Program-made: the position numbers and the translations under genes
In this document: positions 16,722 through 21,591 of the stretch, piece by piece
How the letters are laid out: the number at the start of each line of letters is the position of its first letter
Position numbering within the stretch: the first letter of the stretch is position 1
DNA from: UMGS1502 sp045545435
GTDB lineage: Bacteria; Actinomycetota; Coriobacteriia; Coriobacteriales; Eggerthellaceae
DNA length: 21,591 nucleotides
Assembly (NCBI GenBank): GCA_045545435.1
Contig: JAZQAV010000002.1
Coordinates: 1 to 21,591 of the forward strand
Reading direction: 5' to 3'
The notes under the pieces: model-generated
Database searches by the model: none
Seen by the model: the letters and a program-made list of their open reading frames with translations, nothing else
Told to the model about the DNA's origin: nothing

Positions 16722-16781
16722 ATTTGCTTTTTCAGCGGGTACACCCGCATTCTTGATACACGTTCATGGTGAAACTCATTG

Positions 16782-16810
16782 ATTATAGGCGAACTAAGAT
16801 AGCTGGTCGC
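16782..16810 (-). promoter_or_regulatory. Probable ileS promoter
   Basis: On the minus strand a perfect -10, TATAAT (16787-16782), follows GCGACC (16810-16805; 3 of 6 matches to TTGACA) with 17 bp between them. The resulting leader would be about 65 nt. It contains an 11-codon open frame starting ATGAACGTG (16767 downwards) and a small hairpin GCGGGT-GT-ACCCGC at 16736-16749. That leader is too short for a T-box. Confidence 0.55.
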
Positions 16811-16921
16811 CCCAGTAGTCCCACATTCCAGAATTGCGACACAGCGAACGCAGTTTTCGAAAGTTCATAGCCGGCATCACTTGGAAATCTGCAACGCCAT
16901 CGTTTGACGAATACGCGCGAA

Positions 16922-16937
16922 TCGCGGTGCACCGCGA
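16922..16937. repeat. Perfect 16-bp palindrome in the ileS/degV intergenic region
   Basis: TCGCGGTGCACCGCGA is a perfect even palindrome with no spacer. Another inverted repeat, CAACGCA (16954-16960) / TGCGTTG (16973-16979), lies 17 bp further right. Their position between the putative divergent promoters suggests a dimeric regulator site, but no function can be assigned. The remainder of 16722-17114 shows no convincing protein or RNA gene. Confidence 0.6.
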
Positions 16938-17080
16938 CAAAAGTTCGCGGACGCAACGCACTTCCTACCAATTGCGTTGGTTGCCCCGTCAGCATAATAA
17001 TGATTGTTTTGAGTTTTCTAACAATAATGCCCGTCAAATTGTAAAGGACGTGCCTTTTACCGTGCAATCTAATGGCGGTT

Positions 17081-17089
17081 TGTTAAAAT
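17081..17089 (+). promoter_or_regulatory. Possible extended -10 promoter of the second degV gene
   Basis: TGTTAAAAT combines a TGN extension with TAAAAT (5 of 6 matches to TATAAT). No good -35 is seen at 16-18 bp, as is common for extended -10 promoters. It would give a leader of about 30 nt before the ATG at 17127. Confidence 0.4.
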
Positions 17090-17114
17090 GCGTACGTGCA
17101 AATTCACACACTCG

Positions 17115-17126
17115 GAAAGGCATCCT
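17115..17126 (+). repeat. Right arm of the 12-bp inverted repeat bounding the ileS/degV gap
   Basis: GAAAGGCATCCT ends directly at the degV ATG and is the exact inverse of 16710-16721. It provides the degV ribosome binding site (GGAAAGG, 6 nt before the start). Confidence 0.8.
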
Positions 17127-17999
17127 ATGAACTTCGAAATCGTAACCGACTCAAGCAGCAACCTGCTTGACGAAACCATCGAGCGCTTTGGCCTGCACAT
17201 CCTTCCCCTCACCTTCATGGTCGACGGCGTTCAGCACCACAGCTACATCAAAGGCGAGAAATCCAATCTCAAACAGTTTTACACCATGATGCGGGAAGGC
17301 AAGGTAATCACCACTTCCCTGCCCAATATGTCCGATTCCGAACAGCTTCTGCGCGGTCTGCTTGAGCAAGGTCGCGACGTCCTGTACATCGGCTTCTCAT
17401 CGGGCCTTTCGGGAACCTACGGTGCCACCGCCCTGCTTTTGGACGAACTGAAAGCCGAATTCCCCGATCGAAAAATCATGCACACCGATACGCTTGCAGC
17501 ATCCGGCGGCGAAGGCTTGCTAGTTTACAAAGCGGCCCTGCTTGCAGAAGGCGGCGCTTCTATCGAAGAGACTCACGCGTGGGTTGAAAACAACAAGTTC
17601 AACCTTGCGCACTGGTTCACCGTGGACGACCTGATGTTCTTGTTCCGCGGAGGTCGTGTTACGCGCACGTCCGCCTGGGCGGGCACCATGCTCAACGTCA
17701 AGCCCATCCTTCACGTTGACGACGAAGGCCTGCTTATCCCTATGGAAAAGGTGATGGGGCGCAAGAAGTCCATTATGGGATTGCTCAAGCACATGGAGCA
17801 ATCGGCCACACAACCGGTTGCCGAGCAAACGGTTTTCATCAACCACGGCGATTGTCTTGAAGATGCCGAGCTTCTGCGCGACAAAATTCAGGAAAAGCTT
17901 GGCGTGACCGACATTCACATCAACTATGTTGACCCGGTTATCGGCGCTCATTCGGGACCGGGCACCCTCGCGTTGTTCTTCATGTCCGACCACCGCTAA
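17127..17999 (+). CDS. DegV family fatty-acid-binding protein (paralogue 2)
   Basis: This 290-residue protein has the canonical DegV layout: FEIVTDSSSNL at the N-terminus, GFSSGLSGTYGA, FLFRGGRVTRTSA, LNVKPILHVDDEG and the C-terminal DPVIGAHSGPGT. Family members hold a fatty acid in a buried pocket, with serine and histidine residues near the carboxylate. The SSS and SGLSGT motifs are intact here, unlike the DSCCD variant of the first paralogue at 7930-8862. The frame opens at an ATG at 17088, but the ATG at 17127 is used because it has GGAAAGG six nucleotides upstream and gives the usual N-terminus. It is divergent from ileS and convergent with dinB. Confidence 0.92.
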   Translation: MNFEIVTDSSSNLLDETIERFGLHILPLTFMVDGVQHHSYIKGEKSNLKQFYTMMREGKVITTSLPNMSDSEQLLRGLLEQGRDVLYIGFSSGLSGTYGATALLLDELKAEFPDRKIMHTDTLAASGGEGLLVYKAALLAEGGASIEETHAWVENNKFNLAHWFTVDDLMFLFRGGRVTRTSAWAGTMLNVKPILHVDDEGLLIPMEKVMGRKKSIMGLLKHMEQSATQPVAEQTVFINHGDCLEDAELLRDKIQEKLGVTDIHINYVDPVIGAHSGPGTLALFFMSDHR

Positions 18000-18053
18000 G
18001 CGCTTGTGGGCGCATTCGAGCGCGCCTGGTGAATTATCACAGCCAAAGAATTC

Positions 18054-18079
18054 GTAAGGGGCCCTGATGGGTCCCTTAC
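18054..18079. terminator. Hairpin between convergent degV and dinB, possible bidirectional terminator
   Basis: GTAAGGGGCCC (18054-18064) pairs with GGGTCCCTTAC (18069-18079), one G-T pair included, around a TGAT loop. The following sequence is only moderately T-rich on either strand (TTGTAATCT to the right, GAATTCTTT to the left). It overlaps the last codons and stop of dinB. The position between two converging genes favours termination, but the weak T-tracts lower confidence. Confidence 0.5.
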
Positions 18080-19395
18080 TTGTAATCTGCAGGGTTTTTG
18101 GCGGAAGAGCCTGTCGTGTTTTTTGCCGTTCGCAATTCGCGGCCGTAACTCACCGCATGCTCGCCAAAGCGATCGCGCACGATATCGGTGGCCTTCAGCA
18201 AGCGCCCGCGCTTCGCCTTGTCCAACCCGCCTTTTGTCGACTCGATGGTTGTTCCAAGAGCAGCATCTTCGCCCTCCACCTCGTCAAAGAGCGAATACTG
18301 TTCGATGCGCCCCTCCTGAAAACCCGTTACCGCAACGCCCACAAGCCGTATTTCCATACCGCGCGTCCACAGCTCGTCGAGCATCTGGTCAAGGACCGCT
18401 CCCAGCTCGAGCTCGTCGTCTGTTTCATGCGGCATGCGCCTTTGCACGCTTCTTACCTGCCGGTTGGCGTAGCGAAGCTTGAGCGCAACCGTTGTTCCCT
18501 TCAACCCTTTCTTGCGCAAACGACGGCCCACTTTCGCAGCCATGGAATTAACAGCCGCCATAATGTCCTCGCGCTTGGTAAGGTCGTGGGCAAAAGAAAT
18601 CTCGTTGGAAACCGATTTCACCGGCTCGTCGTCTACGACAACTTCTTCTTCCTCCCCGCGCGCACGAGCCTGCATAACCATGCCCGTTTTGCCCAAGATT
18701 CGCTCGACGAGGCCTTCGTCTGCCCGCGCCAAATCTCCCAGGGTTTCTATGCCGTTGAGCTTCAGCGTTTTCTCTGATGATGCACCGATTCCGCTGAGCA
18801 GCCTTACGGGAAGCGGATCGAGGAAGTTTCGCTCACCGCCGGGATAGACAACCGTGAGGCCGCGCGGCTTATCCATATCAGAAGCCATCTTGGCAATTGC
18901 CTTGGTGCTCGCGACGCCAATAGAACACGTTACGCCCAGCGCCTCAACACGTTGCTGAATGCGCCGCGCCACCAACACGGGGTGCTCGGTATTCAACTTG
19001 TTGGGCGTAACGTCCGCAAACGCCTCATCGATACTCACCTGCTGCACGAAGGGAGTCTCATCGCGAATGATGTTCATGATCTTATTGGACATCTCGCGAT
19101 AGCGAGAGAAATGACCTTCGGTCCAGATTGCCTGCGGACACAGCTTGTACGCCACCGAGGACGCCATAGCCGAATGCACCCCAAATTTGCGCGCTTCGTA
19201 AGAAGCCGTTGAAACCACGCCGCGGCTGTTTGGATCGCCACCCACGATAACCGGCTTGCCGCGCCATGCCGGATGATCTAGCTGCTCCACCGATGCGAAA
19301 AAAGCATCGAGGTCAACGAGCAATATAGCGCGACCCGACCACGGCCCTAACATCGAACCGTCCACTTCGTTTCTCTTTTCGCCGAAATCGCTCAT
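18076..19395 (-). CDS. dinB: DNA polymerase IV (Y-family translesion polymerase)
   Basis: This Y-family polymerase of about 439 residues performs error-prone bypass synthesis at damaged templates. The first catalytic motif is LVDLDAFFASVEQ (26-38, metal ligand D28), followed by SYEARKFGVHSAM (65-77). The second is SIDEAFADVT (121-130, with D123 and E124). Helix-hairpin-helix and little-finger regions follow, in the usual order. The tail after about residue 350 is longer and charged, with no clear sliding-clamp motif beyond a possible QYSLFD near 360. The start is uncertain: ATG at 19395 (used here) and GTG at 19401 have no Shine-Dalgarno sequence, and ATG at 19353 has only a weak one. A leaderless message is possible. 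I see no convincing LexA box upstream. Confidence 0.93.
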   Translation of the reverse strand: MSDFGEKRNEVDGSMLGPWSGRAILLVDLDAFFASVEQLDHPAWRGKPVIVGGDPNSRGVVSTASYEARKFGVHSAMASSVAYKLCPQAIWTEGHFSRYREMSNKIMNIIRDETPFVQQVSIDEAFADVTPNKLNTEHPVLVARRIQQRVEALGVTCSIGVASTKAIAKMASDMDKPRGLTVVYPGGERNFLDPLPVRLLSGIGASSEKTLKLNGIETLGDLARADEGLVERILGKTGMVMQARARGEEEEVVVDDEPVKSVSNEISFAHDLTKREDIMAAVNSMAAKVGRRLRKKGLKGTTVALKLRYANRQVRSVQRRMPHETDDELELGAVLDQMLDELWTRGMEIRLVGVAVTGFQEGRIEQYSLFDEVEGEDAALGTTIESTKGGLDKAKRGRLLKATDIVRDRFGEHAVSYGRELRTAKNTTGSSAKNPADYK

Positions 19396-19534
19396 GGTCA
19401 CAGTCTATCATGTACATTCGCTGGTTCCATTCAAGCATTGTTGTGATACGATAGCAGTCTCTCACGTAATACAACGTGCACAGTAACTGCCCAAAACGCC
19501 TTTTAATCGCCTCGTGAACTGCGCGCGCAACGAT

Positions 19535-19567
19535 GGTTTGAAACCTTTGAACGGCTGGTTTCAAACG
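19535..19567. promoter_or_regulatory. Paired GGTTT(S)AAAC element upstream of the aminotransferase-like gene
   Basis: GGTTTGAAACC (19535-19545) and GGTTTCAAACG (19557-19567) are near-palindromic sites exactly 22 bp apart. Together they also form a 10-bp inverted repeat (19536-19545 / 19557-19566) with an 11-nt loop. The element ends about 20 nt before the ATG and only a few bases before the ribosome binding site. It could be an operator for two dimers on one DNA face or an RNA hairpin controlling translation; sequence alone cannot decide. Confidence 0.5.
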
Positions 19568-19588
19568 CTGGTAAGAAGGTGTTAAGGA

Positions 19589-20716
19589 ATGGCAAAACGC
19601 TCGCTTGATTCACATGCGCTCAAACAAGCGTGTACCGCCATACCGGAAACGCTGCTGTCGCCTCCCTACGACCTGCGCGAAGAGATGAGCTGGACCGATT
19701 TTTCCGGTACGGACAATCCACTGGGAACCCCTCCTTCATTCGTAAAAGCCATTGAAACCGCAATAGCTTCGGGAGCATTGGGTTATGCGCCCGATCGCGA
19801 AGCGCACTTGCTGCGCAGTTCGTTGGCGCGCACATTCGGGTTGCCCGTCGATTGCTTTTTGGTTGGCACAACGGTACCCGCTATGGTGCAGGCCGCCTGT
19901 CAGGCATTTACCCCCTGCACAGTTGGAATCGCTATGCCCTGCGCATACGAATACCTGCTGGCCGTGGGAAACGCGGGTCACACGATCACCAAGATCAAAA
20001 GCCCGGCAAGCTTTATCACGCCCTACTTCGACTCCCTCGCAAGCCGCACACCTGCTATTGACGCAGCGGTGCTGTTCAACCCCAGCTATCCCACCAGCCG
20101 CCTGCTTCCGAAGCCGGTGCTGCTGTCCTATTTGGAATCCTGCCGCTTTGTAATCGTTGACGAGCGCTCAATCGAGCTCACCTTGGGCGGCGAAAGCATG
20201 GTTGAGCTGGTAAACGATTACGAGAACCTTATAATCGTGCAATCGTTCGACAGCCAGTATGCGCTTTCGGGCGGGCATATCAGCTATCTGGTTGCCCACC
20301 CCGATACCATCGCGGCCATCTCTCGCACGTTCGACAATTCAAGCATCTCAATGCTTGCCGACGTGCTGGCCGAAGCCGCGTTCGTGGAACATGAGCATCT
20401 TGATAAAACGCGCGAATTCCTTGACAGCGAGATCCCCTGGCTTCAATGCATGCTCAGCCTGGTTCCCGGTATCGACATCTTTCCCGCCGAGGCAAACTAC
20501 GTCATGTGCTCGTTCAACCACAACGATGAGCTGCGGTTGGGCGTGAACAGTGTTGACGAGCTGTGCGATCGCGCACAATTGGCGGGTTTTCTTATCCGCA
20601 AGCTCAACGGCACTCCGGGATTGGATGTCAACGGGTACTTCTGTGTTTCCGTACGAACGCGCGAAGACAACGAGCGGCTAATTGCGGCTTTGCGCACCAT
20701 CGTGTCAAACAGCTAA
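19589..20716 (+). CDS. HisC/CobD-like aminotransferase-fold protein lacking the PLP lysine (probable pseudoenzyme)
   Basis: This 375-residue protein has the fold-type I layout of HisC/CobD-like enzymes. DFSGTDNPLGTPPSFVKAIE (37-56) matches the N-terminal substrate strand. ALGYAPDREAHLLRSSLA and FLVGTTVPAMVQAACQAF match the cofactor-phosphate region, NPSYPTSRLL the NPxxPTG block, and VIVDERSIEL the pyridine-binding aspartate. At the Schiff-base site, where relatives read SFSKxYALAGLRxGY, this one reads SFDSQYALSGGHISY: Ser222 replaces lysine and His230 replaces the phosphate- or carboxylate-binding arginine. The codons there are clear and the frame is intact. Transamination by the usual mechanism should therefore be impossible; a binding, regulatory or altered-chemistry role is inferred. 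The ATG has AAGGTG 7 nt upstream. It is divergent from dinB and convergent with a glycosyltransferase gene 36 bp away. Confidence 0.85.
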   Translation: MAKRSLDSHALKQACTAIPETLLSPPYDLREEMSWTDFSGTDNPLGTPPSFVKAIETAIASGALGYAPDREAHLLRSSLARTFGLPVDCFLVGTTVPAMVQAACQAFTPCTVGIAMPCAYEYLLAVGNAGHTITKIKSPASFITPYFDSLASRTPAIDAAVLFNPSYPTSRLLPKPVLLSYLESCRFVIVDERSIELTLGGESMVELVNDYENLIIVQSFDSQYALSGGHISYLVAHPDTIAAISRTFDNSSISMLADVLAEAAFVEHEHLDKTREFLDSEIPWLQCMLSLVPGIDIFPAEANYVMCSFNHNDELRLGVNSVDELCDRAQLAGFLIRKLNGTPGLDVNGYFCVSVRTREDNERLIAALRTIVSNS

Positions 20717-20752
20717 TACACGCAGCATCGCCTGTTCAACAGCGCGTTTCTG

Positions 20753-21591
20753 CTAATTGAACTTGAATATCTTTTGTGCGAGCCTGTAGCCCGCCAAACC
20801 AAGCCTGCGTCCAAGTTCCGTTGGAATGTTGACGCCCAGGTTAAGAATGTTGTGCCTGATAATGGGATAGAGCTTTGGGTTCTTTTCCTTCAGGTAGTTC
20901 CATATCTCGTGACGCTTTGCCTCTGCTTCGGGCGTATTGATCATACGCAGGAACACCGAGCAGATGCACATCATCATGGACAGGTAGTTCTCCATGTACT
21001 TTTGGAGCTTCTTGTCGTACACGTCACGCAGCGGATCGACGTCGTCGATCATCACTTTGGTGATGCGCAGCTGTTGATCGATGCGGCTCTTCATGACGTC
21101 TTCGTTTACGCTTTGCCCTTCGCGGCCAATAAAGTAGCGGTACATGTCCACATCGAAGTAGCAAATGGTTTTTACTTTGGGAAGGGGCACGTATACGAAG
21201 ATGTTGTCTACGTAAAAGCAATGTTCAGGCAGCTTAAGACCCATATCGCGCAAAAGATCGGTACGGTATATAACCGAATGCATGAGCAAATACTGGCTCG
21301 CCTTGAAGCGGCCGATTTCATCCCATCCAAAAATGCGCCCCGACGGAAACACGTTGCGATAATTGATGACCGTGCGGGTGTTCTCGAACACCTTTTCGTA
21401 AACGTAATTGCCTATTACCAGGTCAACCGACTTTTTGAACTCGCATTGCTTGCGCAAAAACGACATGATGGGAAGCATGGCGTCCCTATCAAGCCAGTCG
21501 TCGGAGTCAACCACCTTGAAATAGCGTCCACGCGCATTTGCCAAACCGGTGTTAACCGCAGAACCGTGTCCGCCATTTTCCTTATGGATGA
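20753..21591 (-). CDS. Family 2 glycosyltransferase (partial, N-terminus outside window)
   Basis: About 278 residues are visible; the reading frame stays open through the right edge, so the start lies beyond the window. The visible part begins with IHKENGGHGSAVNTGLANAR, the conserved stretch just before the metal-binding motif of GT2 enzymes. VVDSDDWLDRDAML follows and contains the DxD-type motif. These enzymes transfer a sugar from a nucleotide donor, usually during cell-surface polysaccharide or glycolipid assembly. The remainder is a GT2-associated C-terminal region ending in GLAGYRLAQKIFKFN, possibly membrane-associating. Donor, acceptor and pathway cannot be inferred. The TTG at 21544 is an internal codon, not a start. 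Confidence 0.9.
   Translation of the reverse strand, partial: IHKENGGHGSAVNTGLANARGRYFKVVDSDDWLDRDAMLPIMSFLRKQCEFKKSVDLVIGNYVYEKVFENTRTVINYRNVFPSGRIFGWDEIGRFKASQYLLMHSVIYRTDLLRDMGLKLPEHCFYVDNIFVYVPLPKVKTICYFDVDMYRYFIGREGQSVNEDVMKSRIDQQLRITKVMIDDVDPLRDVYDKKLQKYMENYLSMMMCICSVFLRMINTPEAEAKRHEIWNYLKEKNPKLYPIIRHNILNLGVNIPTELGRRLGLAGYRLAQKIFKFN

Noticed and set aside
15030..16772. Plus-strand open frame of 580 codons
   Set aside because: It lies antisense to ileS, an unambiguous gene; long antisense frames are expected in GC-rich coding DNA, and it has no recognisable motif.
16710..17126. T-box riboswitch upstream of ileS
   Set aside because: CGGTGCACCGCG at 16925-16936 and CGGGTGTACCCGC near 16736-16748 vaguely recall the T-box core, but both are simple palindromes lacking the full consensus, and a good TATAAT promoter lies downstream of the former.
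16783..17130. Two overlapping open frames of 94 (minus) and 98 (plus) codons in the ileS/degV gap
   Set aside because: Neither has a ribosome binding site or a recognisable domain. They overlap each other, the palindrome and the putative promoters. I treat the region as intergenic, though a small novel gene cannot be fully excluded.

Overview
The window looks like a chromosomal stretch from an anaerobic, respiratory actinobacterium, most plausibly Coriobacteriia/Eggerthellaceae. This is an inference from gene content: a Tat-exported molybdopterin oxidoreductase operon with a TorD chaperone, an Ech/complex-I-like antiporter subunit, two DegV proteins, and mid-to-high GC with strong GAAAGG/GGAGG ribosome binding sites. 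No rRNA or other taxonomic marker is present. I found no insertion sequence, prophage, plasmid gene or CRISPR array.

Layout. 1-2430 (minus): the N-terminal part of a proton-pumping NuoL/EchA-like membrane subunit that runs off the left edge, then a MocR-type regulator (GntR winged helix plus aminotransferase fold). 2540-7575 (plus): divergent from the regulator, a three-gene electron-transfer complex made of a molybdopterin catalytic subunit, a 4x[4Fe-4S] ferredoxin subunit and an NrfD-type membrane anchor. A strong terminator follows, then a TorD/DmsD-family chaperone. 7642-7830 (minus): a solitary tRNA-Pro(GGG) with its own promoter and terminator. 7930-8862 (minus): the first DegV protein. 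9006-10673 (plus): a HerA-like (DUF853) ATPase with an unusual 11-residue coiled-coil repeat. 10800-16709 (minus): a compact housekeeping cluster ileS-lspA-rluA family-coaBC, bounded by a bidirectional terminator at its 3' end. 16710-17126: a 417-bp divergent intergenic region bounded by a 12-bp inverted repeat. 17127-17999 (plus): the second DegV. 18076-19395 (minus): DNA polymerase IV. 19589-20716 (plus): an aminotransferase-fold protein that has lost its PLP lysine. 20753-21591 (minus): a family 2 glycosyltransferase cut by the right edge.

How the parts fit. The exported Mo enzyme, its FeS partner and its quinone-facing anchor form a respiratory reductase or oxidase of unknown substrate. 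TorD would mature the catalytic subunit before Tat export, and the divergent MocR protein is the obvious candidate regulator. The ileS cluster is ordinary translation, lipoprotein-processing, RNA-modification and CoA-synthesis housekeeping. The item I find most unusual is the HisC/CobD-like protein at 19589-20716: serine replaces the Schiff-base lysine and histidine replaces the usual neighbouring arginine, yet the frame is intact. It is preceded by a paired GGTTT(S)AAAC element. Nothing here amounts to a clearly new multi-gene system.
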